64,000 bases of DNA, taken from Diacronema lutheri (lineage: Eukaryota > Haptophyta > Pavlovophyceae > Pavlovales > Pavlovaceae). The position numbers were made by a program, and so were the translations under genes. The notes under the pieces were generated by a model. That model made no database searches and was not told where the DNA came from. It was given only the letters and a program-made list of their open reading frames with translations. Where the stretch lies: the NCBI GenBank assembly GCA_019448385.1, contig JAGTXO010000069.1, forward strand, positions 1 through 64,000, in the 5' to 3' direction. Every line of letters begins with the position of its first letter. The first letter of the stretch is position 1. Below, in pieces: positions 43,178 through 53,844 of the stretch.

Positions 43178-46100
43178 TCACTCGCCACGTGCAGACGCGA
43201 GGCGAAGGCTGAGCGGGATGCCGTCATCCGTGTCATCGTCGTCGTCATCATCGTCTGCGCCGCCGTCGCCGCCTCGCTCTCCCCTCTCGCCGCCACTGCT
43301 GCCGCCGGCCCCAGCGCCCTCGCCTGTGTCCGACCCCGACCGCTTAGCCTCGGCGCCAGCAGCCGGGACGGCAGCGCCACCCGCGTACACCTGCGCCAAA
43401 CGGGTCGCGCGGACGGCGGGGCGGCGCCATGTGAGCGCGCGACACCAAAGGGCCGCCGCTGTGTGCGCGCATGGTGCCGGCTGGCGCATCGCACGCGAAA
43501 GGGAAGGCACGCGATCCTGCCATGTGCGGAGGGGAAGGCACGCGATCCTGCCATGTGCGGAGGGGAAGGCACGCGATCCTGCCATGTGCGCTGCGCACCT
43601 GCATCGGCTCGATGACCTTGTCTGCCACGGCATGCGGCTGCGGCTGCGGCTGCAGCATCGGCTGCGGCATCGGCTGCGGCATCGGCTGCGGCTGCGGCAT
43701 CGGCTGCGGCTGCTTCCCGGCGCTCCCTGCGCAGCGGTCAGGCGTGGGCGGCTCGGACGGCACGTGGCTGTGCGGCGCGCTGTGCGGCCCAACAGAAAGC
43801 AATGGGCGCTCGGCCTCCGCCTCCTCTTCCTGGGTGAGCGGCGGCTGCGTGCCCTCGTCAGCGCCGTCCGCCTCAGCCGCGAGCGCACCTTGAGCGTCGA
43901 GCGCAGCAGCGTGCGCCGCACACGCAGCCAGAGGCGAGGCGCCCCTCGCCTCCTTCTCGTCATCCCGCACAGCGCGATCCGGCTCAGAGCGCGATGACGA
44001 AACTGCGCCGGACGCGGCGTGTGGGCCCGATCCTGTCGGCTGCGGCGGCTGCGGCGGCTGCGTCGCCTCGTCCGAGTGCCCACGCGCGCACGGCTCCAGC
44101 GCAGCGGCCGAAGGGTACGCGTCATCCGCGGGCAGGCCCATTCGTATTGCAGCCGCCCCTCTCGCGCTGGACTTGGGAGCGGTGGCACCCGCCTCAGTGG
44201 TCACCGTGTCGCGCGCCCTTGCAGCCTGCGCGGTGCCTCCCGCCGCCTCCGCCTCCGCCTCCGCCTCCGCCAGTTGAGCCGTCTTGGCTTCCACGTCCGC
44301 CTGCGCTTCCGTGACCTCCGCCGCCGCCTCCGCTGCCGCCGCCCCCGCAGCCTCGGCACGCTCGCGCTCTCGCGCGCGCCGCGCCTCCGCCACGGCCGCC
44401 TCTGCCGCCAACGCCTCCGCCGCGGCGACGGCAGTGGCCCTGACGGTGGCCGCGATCGCCTCGGCCGCCGCGGCGTCTGGCACAGCGGCAACGGCGGCGA
44501 GCGCGGCCGGGCAGACGGGCGCGGGCGCATCGGCAGCCGCGCCACCGCCATCGCCATCGCCATCGCCATCGCCATCGCCCCCACCATCGCCATCACCATC
44601 GCCATCGCCATCGCCCTCTGCGCTTGCCTCGCCCCCGTGCGATGCGGCGGTGGCCTCGACGGAGCGCGCCGTAGCCTCGGCCAGGCCCTCAGCTGCCGGC
44701 CGTGCGGCGGGCGCGGCGACGGTGCTGCTCAAGGGCGGGGTAGCGACCGCGGCCAGATTGGGCAGCGCGCGCTGCTCGAGCGAGGGAGAGCCAACTGACG
44801 CGTGCAGCGCCGCTGCGTTCTCAGCCGTCGCGAGCTGTGTCCTCGCAGGCCGCTGCTTGCGCGGCCGCGGCGGCGTCAGCTCGACAGCCGCACCGACGGA
44901 GTGCGGAGCGCTCGCGGGCGGCGGCACGTCCGCGTCGGTGCCGGCCGCGGCTGCGAGCGCGACAGTCGCGCCGCTCAGCATCGACAGGCCGCATGCGCAG
45001 CCATCGTGTGCATCCGCGCCCTCGCCGATCGCCACCGTCTCGTCGGCGCGCGGCTCGGCGTCGGCGGCCGTCGCGGGCGACGCGCGCGCGATCGGCGAGG
45101 GCGAGCGCGCCGAGCCGCGGCGCGCCTTTGCGAGCGCGGCGTGCGCCTTTGCGCCTGCGCCGTGCGCACACGATGGCGGGGCAGGCGGCGCGTACCCACT
45201 CGGCGACATGGCCCTGCTCGCCTGCGCGCTCGGCGGCTTGGACGGTGCGCACGATGGCGCAGTGCGCAGCTCAGAGAGCGGAGCACCGCCCAATCGCGCG
45301 CATTGCTCGATCTGCTGCTTGACGCGCTCAAATGCTGCGGCGGTCGCGAGGCCGCCGCAGCTGCTGCCGCAGCCGAGCGGACTGGAGCTGTCGGCACAGT
45401 TGCCGCCGCCGGCCGCGCTGCACGCGGGATGCTGCTGCGCCAGCTGTGCCAGCTGCTGCTGCTGCTGCTGCTGCTGGGGTAGCTGGGGCTGCTGCTGGGG
45501 TAGCTGGGGCTGCTGCTGGGGCAGCGGCTGCTGCTGCCGCTGCGCTGCGGAGAGCAGCGCAAAGCCGACGCCGGGCAGCGGCGCGCACATGGGAGCGCAT
45601 TGCGACTGCTCCGCCTGTGGCTGCATCGGGCAATACCCCGAGAGGAGCGGCAGGTGGCCGCCGCGCCCGTACGGTGGTCCGGTGTGCCCGTACGGTGGTC
45701 CGGTGTGCGCCGCGTAGCAGCACGGCTGCTGCTGCTGCTGCGACTGCTGCTGCGCCATGTGCAGCGGGTGCATCGGCATGCCTTGCGCGTAGCCCTGCGG
45801 GACGGACACGCCCATGAGCTGGCGCGCGGCGCCGCGCGCAGCCGAGTGGGAGCGTGGCGCGCGGTGTCGCGCGGTCAGCGGGCGCGGCGGAAGCAGATGT
45901 TTTTGTTTGTAACCCAGCGGGCGACTACGCGCGGATGCCGGCGCGCGCGCGCGCGCGCACGAGCTGTGCGCCGGCCATCTGCTGCTGCGCGAGGTGCGCG
46001 TGCAGCCCTCCGTACGCGTAGCCACCGCCGGGCTGCGGCGCGCCGATGCATTGCGGCTGCGGCTGCGGCTGCGGCCCCAGCCCGGGCGGCTGCTGGGCGT

Positions 46101-46708
46101 AGCTGTAACAGCCGGCAAAGACGTAGCCGAGAGGCGGCGCGTGCACCTGCTGCTGGCCGTACGGCGCGCGCATCTGCTGCTGCGCCAGCTGCTGCTGCTG
46201 CTGCTGCGCTAGCTGCTGCTGCTGCTGCGTCGCGCACACGCCATCGCCGTCCGACGTGGGCAGCGACGCCGGCGCCTGCGCGCCGCCATCCACGCCATCC
46301 ATCGTAGCAACGCCCGCGGCGAGGAGGGCAGCGGCCGCATCGAGCGTCTCCGGCTCCGAGATGCGCGGGAAGCCCGACGCGCGCGGGGTGGGCGCGTCGG
46401 TGAGCGGCGCGTGGCGCGGGGCGGCCGCGTCGGACGCGGCGGTCGTGTCGCCGGCCGTGCACGCCGCTGCGCTCGCGCACGCCGCCGCCTTGCCCTTGTC
46501 GGCCTTGTCGGCGAGGGCAGTCGCGCCGCGCCGCCGCTTGGGCGCGCCGCCAGCGGCTCCGCCGCCCGGCCTTTTGACCGTCGCGGCCGTCGTCGCAGTC
46601 GCGGTCGTGGTCGTGCCACCACCGTCGGTTGGGCCGCACGCGCCGTCGGCTGGGCCGCACGCGCCGTCGGCTGGGCCGCACGCGCTCGGCGCAGCGGCGG
46701 CGGGCGCA

Positions 46709-46742
<34 letters not shown>

Positions 46743-47714
46743 CGGCGGTGGCAGCGGCGGCGGCAGCGGCGGCGGTGGCGGCGGCGGTGGCGGCGGCGGC
46801 GTCGTAGCTCGCGAGCACCGCGCCGAGCCCAAGTCGCGCCTTGGCCGAGGTGAAAAAGGCCCTCACCTGCGCCGGCGTCTTCGAGTGCAGGGACGTTGCG
46901 ATCGCCGCCCAGTCGCGCCCGTGCTCGCCGAGCAGCGCGACAAAGGCGCGCTGCTCGGCAACATTCCATTGTGCAGACGCGCGCCTGCGCGGGAGCGCGA
47001 CAGAAGCGACGCTCTGCTTGCCGCTCGCGCCGGACGGCGGCGGCGGCGCGGCGGCGGCGGCGGCGGCTGCGCCGTCCGCCGCGGCGGCGGCGGCGGCGGC
47101 GGGTCCGGCGTCGGCTGCCGCCTCGCCGCGCGCGCGCTCGGCAGCGGCGCCCGACGCCGCCGCAGCGAGGCCGGCGCTCTGGTGGCACCTGATCGCGCTC
47201 GCGTCTGCGGCAATCGCCGCGCGGTTTGCGTTGAAGTAGGCGCGGCATTGCGAGTCGCTCTTAGAGCCGACCAGCTCGGCGGCGGCGCGAAAGTCGGAGC
47301 CGTAGAGCGCGAGCGCCTCCGCCAACGTCTGCCGCTCCGCCTCCGACCAGCGGCCGGAGCCGGACGCGCGCGGCGCGGCGGGAAGCACCGGCGGCGCGGC
47401 GCACTCGACGACGCTTGCCATGTGCGAGCGCTCCGCGGCGGCGGCGGCGACCGCGTCGTCGTTGCCGTCTTCGTCGTCGTCGTCCGACTCGCACACGGCG
47501 CGCGCGCGCCGGCCCGTCGGCCCGCCGCCGCCGCCGCCGCCCGCTGTCCCCTCGCCGCCCGCGCCCGCACTCGCGACCGCACGTGCCGCATCGGTCGGCG
47601 CGCGCGGCGAGTGGGCGGCGCGCGCGCGCGGCGTGCTGCCACCGCCGCCGCCGCCGCCGCCGCCGTTGGGCGCGCCGCCCGCGCGCGCGTCGGCGGCGGC
47701 TGCGGCGGTCGTGC

Positions 47715-47745
<31 letters not shown>

Positions 47746-48221
47746 TGTTGCCGCGCGCGCGTAGCTGTGCGCTGGCCTCTTCTTTGCTGTCTGCTTGGAG
47801 AGCGTCTGCTTGAGTGAGAGGCGGTGCTTGTGCGTGTAGTACAGGTAGGCGCACTCGCCCGGCGACTTCCACTGCAGGCCGGCGGCGATCTTGCGCCAGT
47901 TCTTGGGGAAGAGGAGGAAGCGCTCGACGAAGACCTGCCGCTCCACCTCGCCCCACGCCGTCCTCGCCTTGCGCTCCTTGTCCGCCGCGCGCGCGTCGGG
48001 CACGAGGCTGTTCTTCGACGAGAAGCGACGTCGGAGGGCGTGCGGGCAGATGATCTGATCGGGGCAGCGCGCGGCCTGGCCGGCGATGTACCGCTCCGAG
48101 CGCTGCGCGCGCTCCTGCTCCTCGATCTGCCGGATCACCGCCTCGAGCTCCTCGTCGGAGCGCACGGCGTCCGTCGAGCGCGTGCGCGACGCGCGCACGC
48201 CGCCGCAGCCCGCCGCCGCCG

Positions 48222-48254
<33 letters not shown>

Positions 48255-48780
48255 GCTCATCCTCCGACTCGACGCACTCGGCGGCGGCGCTGGCGGCACC
48301 CGACGCGCGCCGCCGCGCGCCGTCGGCGCCATCTCTGCCCGCGCGCGCGCCCCCCGCCGCCGCCGCCGGCCGCACGGCCGCGCTCGCGCCCGCGCCTACG
48401 CCCGCGCCCGCCGCCGCGTCCGCCGCGAGGCGCGCGCGCCACGCGCGGTCGCGCGCGCGGTACTCGTCGCGCAGCGCGGCGCCGAGGCGCGCGAGGCTGT
48501 GCGTGCGCTCGCGCACGAGCCGCAGCAGCGCCGGCCTCCGCCGCTCGTGCGCGTCGGCGTTGAGCCGCGTGATTGGCAGCTCCGACGGCTGGAGCGCGCG
48601 GCGCGGCGCGTCGGCGCGCGGCGCGGGCGCGAGGAGCGGACGCGTGGCGAAGGCGCTCAGCTTGGCGGCGGCGGCGTGCGCGCGCTCACGGTTGCGCAGG
48701 TAGATCTCCTCGAGCAGCCGCGCGGGAGACTGCGGGCGCGGGATGAGCCGCGCGCCGACGTGCGGCGAGCCGCCGCCGCC

Positions 48781-48817
<37 letters not shown>

Positions 48818-49267
48818 CCGGCGCCGCCGCCGGTGCCGCCGCCGCCGGTGCGGAGGTCCGCCTGCCCGTCGCGCCGTGCGGCATCGCTAACCTTCTCCGA
48901 CTCGACGTGCTCTGCCGCGGCAAGGGCGGACTGGAGGGCGGCCTCGGCGGCCTCGATCTGCGCGTCCACCTCGGCGATCTGCCCAAGCAGCGCCTCCTTG
49001 CACGCGCGCAGACCGCCGGCCGCGCTGCCGGCCGCGCCGCCGGTCGCGCCGCGCGCGCGCGCGCCGGATGGGACGGCCGGCGGCGCGGCCGGCTCGACGC
49101 GCGCCTCTCGCGGCGCAGTAGCCGTCGGTTGGGGCGGCGGGTGCGCGATCGGCTGCGCCGCGCTGCCCGCTGTCGCGCCCGTCGTGCCGCCGCGCTGACC
49201 GCCGCAGCACATCGCCGACACACCGGTCGGCGCGCGCACGGCGGCGCCGCGCGCGTCCGCCGCGTGG

Positions 49268-49307
<40 letters not shown>

Positions 49308-50108
49308 GCACGCCGTGGCGGTGCTGCGGCGCGGTGGCGCGCGGGGGCGATTGAGGCACCGACGGCGGGCGCGGCGCCTCGCACAGCACCGCCGCGCCGC
49401 TGCCGCGGCCGCAGCCGGCGGCGGCGGCGGCCGGCGGCGGCGGCCGCGGCGGCGGTGGCGGCTGCGGCTGCGGCTGCGGCTGCTGGTGGAGCGGGTGGCG
49501 CACGCTAGCAGGCAGCGATGGCGGCGGCGGTGCGCCCGCCGCGCCCGCCCTGCCGCCCGCGCCCAGTCGAGAGTCACAAGGTGAGAGCGTCGCGTGTGGC
49601 AGCGGCGGCGGCTGTGCGTCCGCGCCCCGGTCGCACGCGACGCGCGTGGCTGCGGGCGCATCGGCCTCGACGGGCGCGATAGTCGCGGCGGCAGCGCGCG
49701 GTATGCACGGCGCGGCGCACCCATTGCCCTCTCCATCGACCTCGCAGCACGCCGCGCCGCCGCCCTCTCGCCCTCCTGCGCCGGCCTCGCCGCCCGGCTG
49801 CCCCGTCGGCTGAGCGCCACGGCTCGTCGTCGCGCGCGCGGCGAGGCCCTCGCCCCAACCGACGCGCGCGCGCCGGCGGCTGAGTGCCGACGGCGACTCG
49901 TCGACGGTCACCGCGGCAGCGGTAGCGGCCGCCCCCACCGCCACTGGCCGCTCGGCGGAAAGCGGCACGCGCGGTTCGGACGCGAGGGGGTTGACGGCTG
50001 CCGCAAGGGGATCGACCGCCGCGATGCGCGCGTTGATGCGTAGCGGGGACGAGGCGGGCGGGCGGCTGGGCGGAGGCGGCGGCGGCACGCGCAACGGCGA
50101 CGTCCCGG

Positions 50109-50139
<31 letters not shown>

Positions 50140-50367
50140 GCTGCCACCTTCGTCGCCCGCGCCGCGTGCCGGCGACACGTCGGCGCGCGCGGGAGGCGCC
50201 AGCGGCGGCCCGCCAGGCGGCGGCGGCGGCGGCGGTCTCGCGGAGGGCGGTGGCGGCGGCGGCGGCGGGCCGGGCGGCGGTGGCGGTGGGCCAGCCGCGC
50301 TCGGTGCGGGCGGTGGCGGCGGCCGCCACTGCGGCGGCTGCGGCTGCGCCACCGGCTGATGCGCCGC

Positions 50368-50406
<39 letters not shown>

Positions 50407-50951
50407 CGCGCCTTGCTGGCGTGGCGGCTCGCCGATCTCGCCGTCCTCGATCTCGCCGGGCTCGGGCTCGGACGGCGTGGCGGAGACGGCGAGGAGCGCC
50501 GCGCCCTGCCACTGCGAGAACGGCGCGGCCGCCGCCGCGACCGCCGCCACGACCGCGCCGACAGGCAGGCCGCCGACGCCGACGCCGGCCGGACCGCCCA
50601 TCGCGCCGCAGCCGCAGCCTGTCTTGCGCCGTTTGCCGCCGCCGTGGAAGGGCAAAGGCGGGATCGGCGCCGCGCGGCCCGCCGCCAACGCGCCCATCAT
50701 CGGCTCGCGCGCGTCGCGACCGTCCCTGCGCGCGGCGCGAGCATGCGCGCGCGCGCGCGAGCGAACGCGCAGCGCGGCGGCGGCGCGCATGAGCTGCGGC
50801 GCGCGGGTGTGGGCAGACCGCGCGCGTGCAGAACGCGCGTTTCGCTGCCACCCAAGGCGCCCAAGACGCGCGCGCGCGCGCGCGCGCGCGCGCGCGCGCA
50901 CCAGTCGCCGTCGTGCTCGCGCTTGGGCGCCTGCCCTCCCGCGTGGCTCAT
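43178..50951 (-). CDS. NCoR/SMRT-like SANT-domain corepressor (four exons)
   Basis: ATG 50951. Exons are 50951-50902, 50725-45961, 45794-43599 and 43390-43178. All phases match, giving 2,407 residues. The N-terminus (MSHAGGQAPKREHDGDWDGR) leads to Pro/Gly-rich sequence, then a coiled coil (RACKEALLGQIAEVDAQIEA). A deacetylase-activating-domain-like stretch follows (RLLEEIYLRNRERAHAAAAK; NADAHERRRPALLRLVRERT), as in NCoR. SANT1 is WGEVERQVFVERFLLFPKNW (near 47.9 kb), SANT2 GRWSEAERQTLAEALALYGS (47.3 kb) and SANT3 WNVAEQRAFVALLGEHGRDW (46.9 kb). A long Gln/Ala-rich tail ends in an Asp run. By family, it would scaffold a class I HDAC in nuclear repression. It is divergent from the 51051 gene with a 99-bp gap. 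Confidence 0.8.
43391..43598 (-). other. intron 3 of the SANT corepressor gene, containing a 31-bp tandem repeat
   Basis: Donor ATGCAG|GTGCGC and acceptor GGCGCAG|GTGTAC, 208 bp, phase 0. Three copies of a 31-bp unit (core GAAGGCACGCGATCCTGCC) fill 43500-43590 next to the donor. Confidence 0.6.
45795..45960 (-). other. intron 2 of the SANT corepressor gene
   Basis: Donor CAGCTC|GTGCGCGCG and acceptor CCCGCAG|GGCTAC, 166 bp, phase 0. It joins HLAQQQMAGAQL to GYAQGMPMHPLHMAQQQ and skips an in-frame TAG. Confidence 0.65.
50726..50901 (-). other. intron 1 of the SANT corepressor gene
   Basis: Donor GACTG|GTGCGCGCG and acceptor CGCGCAG|GGACGG, 176 bp, phase 2 on both sides. A (GC)n run starts right after the donor. 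Splicing creates the Trp of HDGDWDGRDAREP. Confidence 0.65.
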
Positions 50952-51050
50952 GGCGGCGACCGCTGAGCTGGAACGCTCGAGCTGAAAGTGCCTTTGCGGA
51001 GAGGAACGCATCCGCCCGACGCGAAAGCCCCTGCTGCAGCTGCTCGCGAG
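50952..51050. promoter_or_regulatory. 99-bp bidirectional promoter region
   Basis: This is all the DNA between the start codons of the SANT corepressor (-) and the mutarotase-like gene (+). No TATA box or repeat is visible in it. Both 5' UTRs and both promoters must fit here or lie within coding sequence. Confidence 0.5.
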
Positions 51051-52628
51051 ATGCTGCAGCTCGTCGCCGCGGCGGCGTGCTCAGCGTCTCCCTACGAGCT
51101 GCTTCCACTCTCGACGCCATCGGGCGCGCTGCGTGCCAACATCTACTTGCCGCCGGCCGACGCGTCGGACGCCGCGGCCCTCGCCCGCACCTTCTACCGC
51201 TCGTCGCGCTTCGACTGGGGTTCGATGGTCGGCGACTTTACGCTCGGCGGGCACGCGCTGTGCGAGGCGGACTCGTGGCGCGCGCCGCACGACCCGGCAT
51301 GGACGGAGGCGGCGATCGGCCTCGCCGGCGAGTTCGGCTGCGGCGACGACGGCGCCACCTGCCCCGCCGGCTGGCGCGGCGCCGGCTCGGAGTCGGCGCG
51401 GATCTCGAACGGCGTGCTCGGCTACGAGGAGGCCGCGCCGGGCGGCGCGTTTCTCAAGGTGGGCGTGGGCGCGCTGCGCAAGGGCAGTTGCGCGGCGTGC
51501 AATTCGGCCGCGCCCGACGACCTGTATCGCTTCAACGAGCCCTACGCCTTCGCCGCGCCGCCGTCGTGGCGCGTGAACGCGAGCGCGGGCGGGAGCGTGG
51601 TCGCGCTCGAGCACGACGCGTCGCTGCCCGGCGGCCGGTGGGGCTACTCGCTGCGGCGGACGCTCGAGCTGGTCGACCTGCCGCCCTCCGCCCGCGCCGG
51701 CCTCGTCGGCGGCCTCGTGCTCGAGTCGTGGGAGCTGCGCAACCGCGGGAGGGACGAGTGGCAGATCCCCTTCTACTCGCACAACTTTTGGCACGCGGAC
51801 GGTGCGCCGACGGACGAGCGGTGGAGCGCGACGCTCGACGGGCTGGATACGGCGTACTACACCGACGGTGCCGCCTCGTGGGCCGAGCCCCTCGCCACGT
51901 ACGCGCGCGCCGGCGGCGGCGACGGCTCGTTGGCGTGGGCACGCGTGGTAGAGGGTGGTACCAAAATCAAGGCGAATTTCGCGCAGCCATCGCACGCGCA
52001 GGGTGCGGCGCAGCCGAGCGGTGCCTTCTCGCTGCGCTGCGGCGCGCTATCTGTGCGCTCCGAGCAGCGCCTGCTCCCGCCCTCTCCGCTCTACGCGTAT
52101 AACCTCTACGCCGAGGCTGCTACCCTCTCGCCCGAGCCGGTTGCCCTCGTGCGGCTCGGCGCGGGGCAGAGCGCGCAGTGGAGCCGCACGCTCACGATTG
52201 CCATCGGCGCGGCCGATCCGTCCGTCGCCAAGGCGCGCGCCACCGAGCTGCTGCCGCCGCTCGCGCTGAGCGGCGCGGCCGTCGGCGGTGCGGCGGGGGC
52301 GCCGCGCGCGCCCGCCGCGCGTGGCAGCGCGCGGACGGCGCTCGGGGTCGCGTCGTGCGCTGGCCTCTTTGCGAGCGCCGCCGCCGCATTCCTCCTCCGG
52401 CTTCGCACGTGGCGCGCCGCCGCCTCGTGCGACGCGCCGTGGCCGCGCGCAGCGCTTGCGGTCGGCGCGCCCTCCTCGTTCATTCCTGCCGCGCTGCGCT
52501 CGCCCGGCGGCCGGCCTGAGGCCGAGTGCGAGCTGCTCTCCGCGCACGACAGGCCCGCGCAGCATCGCGCGCACGGCGGTGCGAGCAGCGCAGCCGACGA
52601 GCAGCGGGGTCCGTACACGTCGATATAG
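51051..52628 (+). CDS. secreted/membrane-anchored galactose-mutarotase-like protein
   Basis: ATG 51051 gives 525 residues: a weak signal peptide (MLQLVAAAACSAS), then a beta-sandwich region. TFYRSSRFDWGSMVGDFTLG, ISNGVLGYEEAAPGGAFLKV, GVGALRKGSC, WGYSLRRTLELVDLPPSARA and IPFYSHNFWHADG match, by eye, bacterial-type proteins of the galactose mutarotase-like superfamily (RG-S-R-F-D-W, G-Y-x-E-A-x-P-G-x-F-L-K-x-G-V-G, H-N-F). A C-terminal helix (ALGVASCAGLFASAAAAFLL) and Arg anchor it in a membrane. Such proteins bind or epimerise sugars, but the substrate cannot be told. TAG at 52626 overlaps the start of the ~50-bp post-stop motif. Confidence 0.6.
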   Translation: MLQLVAAAACSASPYELLPLSTPSGALRANIYLPPADASDAAALARTFYRSSRFDWGSMVGDFTLGGHALCEADSWRAPHDPAWTEAAIGLAGEFGCGDDGATCPAGWRGAGSESARISNGVLGYEEAAPGGAFLKVGVGALRKGSCAACNSAAPDDLYRFNEPYAFAAPPSWRVNASAGGSVVALEHDASLPGGRWGYSLRRTLELVDLPPSARAGLVGGLVLESWELRNRGRDEWQIPFYSHNFWHADGAPTDERWSATLDGLDTAYYTDGAASWAEPLATYARAGGGDGSLAWARVVEGGTKIKANFAQPSHAQGAAQPSGAFSLRCGALSVRSEQRLLPPSPLYAYNLYAEAATLSPEPVALVRLGAGQSAQWSRTLTIAIGAADPSVAKARATELLPPLALSGAAVGGAAGAPRAPAARGSARTALGVASCAGLFASAAAAFLLRLRTWRAAASCDAPWPRAALAVGAPSSFIPAALRSPGGRPEAECELLSAHDRPAQHRAHGGASSAADEQRGPYTSI

Positions 52629-52673
52629 GGCGCGTTCCGGGCTGGTCCGGCCAGTGTACGGCTCAGAGTACGA
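52623..52673 (+). promoter_or_regulatory. shared ~50-bp post-stop motif, copy C
   Basis: TATAGGGCGCGTTCCGGGCT, then GGTCCGGCCAGTGTACGGCTCAGAGTACGA, begins inside the stop codon of the mutarotase-like gene. It matches the motifs after the PLC and STX5 genes with three substitutions, then diverges. The next gene starts at 52745. Confidence 0.6.
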
Positions 52674-52744
52674 GATCGATCACTCTCTCATCGGATCAGC
52701 CGACGCGATCACTGACAACGCCAAGCGGCACGGCGAGAACCGAG

Positions 52745-53680
52745 ATGTCGGCGGAGAGCAATTCTGGCAGGCGTGGACGCGTGCGCGCCGCCGTCGCCGT
52801 CGCCGTCGCCTTCGTTGTTGTAGCCTTCGCCGCCGTCGCCGTCGCCGGCGGAGGCTACACTGAGGCGGCGATCGACGACGGCGTGCTCGCGATCGTGGCG
52901 CTCGGTCGCGCTCACCCCGTTCCCGCGCCGGTGGTGCGCAGGTCCAGCGGCAGCCACAAGCCTATCATTGCACCTGCCATCGCCAAGAACTGCGACGACT
53001 GGCCTCACGCCGAGGTGGCCACCGTGTTCGAGTCGCTCGGCGTGGACGTGGCAGCCATGGGCTGGCGCTGCCTTGATGCAACGCGAGCGGAGCGGCTCGA
53101 GCGCGAGCGGAGCGGCAGTGCGCGTGGCGGCGCCGAGCTCAGCCCAGCAGACTGCCGGGCGTGGTGCTTCGAGCAGCACCCGCGCGAGCTCTTCCTCAAG
53201 GCGGATGACGCGGCCGGCTGGTGCTGCGAGTGGCGGCCCGACAATGCTGGCGAGTGCGCGTGGTCCGACGGCGTCGCGCGCTTCACGCCGACGAGCTCGT
53301 CGTGCGAGCGACGGGACGCCGAGGCTGACCAGCCGTGCGTAAGATCGCTCGCATTCAACCTGTGCGAGCTCGCCCCCGGCTTTCGCGCGCTCAAGGACGG
53401 CCGTTGCCTGCGCCGCAGCGACGCGATCATTGGGCGCTTTGATGCGGAGAGCCGCAATTTTTGCTCGGTGCTCTGCGCGCAGCAGGCGGAAAACGCTGTG
53501 TCCGGCGAGCTGGCGTGCACCGGATTCGCGTACCTCAAACCTGGCGTGCGGCAGACCGACGCCATGGAGCTCACGCGCTGGAGAATCAACCCGCCGCCAT
53601 GCGTCCTTCTCGCGCGCTGCAAGACGCGTGCGCGCGCCGACCGCACGTATGACTTCTTCGTGCGCCCGGAAGCCCTCTAG
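52745..53680 (+). CDS. Cys-rich Apple-like signal-anchored protein, paralogue 1
   Basis: ATG 52745 gives 311 residues. A signal-anchor (AAVAVAVAFVVVAFAAVAVA) near the N-terminus follows a basic RRGR, so a type II or secreted protein is likely. Two Cys-rich modules follow. The first (NCDDWPHAEVATVFESLGVD to AGWCCEWRPDNAGECAWSDG) has paired Cys. The second (RSLAFNLCELAPGF to CSVLCAQQAENAVSGELACT, then GFAYLKPG ... CVLLARCK) has a PAN/Apple-like C-x-x-x-C ... C-x-G-F-x-Y ... C arrangement. Apple domains bind sugars or proteins outside the cell. It ends FFVRPEAL. Two paralogues follow, the nearest 164 bp downstream (53845). I do not recognise the exact family. Confidence 0.65.
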   Translation: MSAESNSGRRGRVRAAVAVAVAFVVVAFAAVAVAGGGYTEAAIDDGVLAIVALGRAHPVPAPVVRRSSGSHKPIIAPAIAKNCDDWPHAEVATVFESLGVDVAAMGWRCLDATRAERLERERSGSARGGAELSPADCRAWCFEQHPRELFLKADDAAGWCCEWRPDNAGECAWSDGVARFTPTSSSCERRDAEADQPCVRSLAFNLCELAPGFRALKDGRCLRRSDAIIGRFDAESRNFCSVLCAQQAENAVSGELACTGFAYLKPGVRQTDAMELTRWRINPPPCVLLARCKTRARADRTYDFFVRPEAL

Positions 53681-53742
53681 CGCCACTTTGGAGCGCGCGT
53701 GCCATTGGTCTGCGTCCGAGTGGCGCGCCCTCTCCACCTGCT

Positions 53743-53788
53743 TCGACAAGTCTTGATGGCGCGAAAAGTGTCGACAAGTCTTGATGGC
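53743..53788. repeat. 18-bp direct repeat between paralogues 1 and 2
   Basis: TCGACAAGTCTTGATGGC occurs at 53743-53760 and 53771-53788, 10 bp apart, in the 164-bp gap. It could be a duplicated promoter element of paralogue 2. Confidence 0.7.
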
Positions 53789-53844
53789 CTTGAAAACCGA
53801 TCAGCCTGATTGGTTTTCGCGTGCTCCCGGGTTTGGTGCTCCGC

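Noticed and set aside
43344-43500. C-terminal sequence of the corepressor read straight through the 31-bp tandem repeats
   Set aside because: A donor and acceptor in matching phase remove the repeats and lead to an acidic C-terminus ending at 43178. The read-through translation is repetitive and non-protein-like.
43500-43590. CRISPR-like array (three 31-bp repeats)
   Set aside because: The repeats abut with no spacers and lie in an intron of a eukaryotic gene. It is a simple minisatellite.
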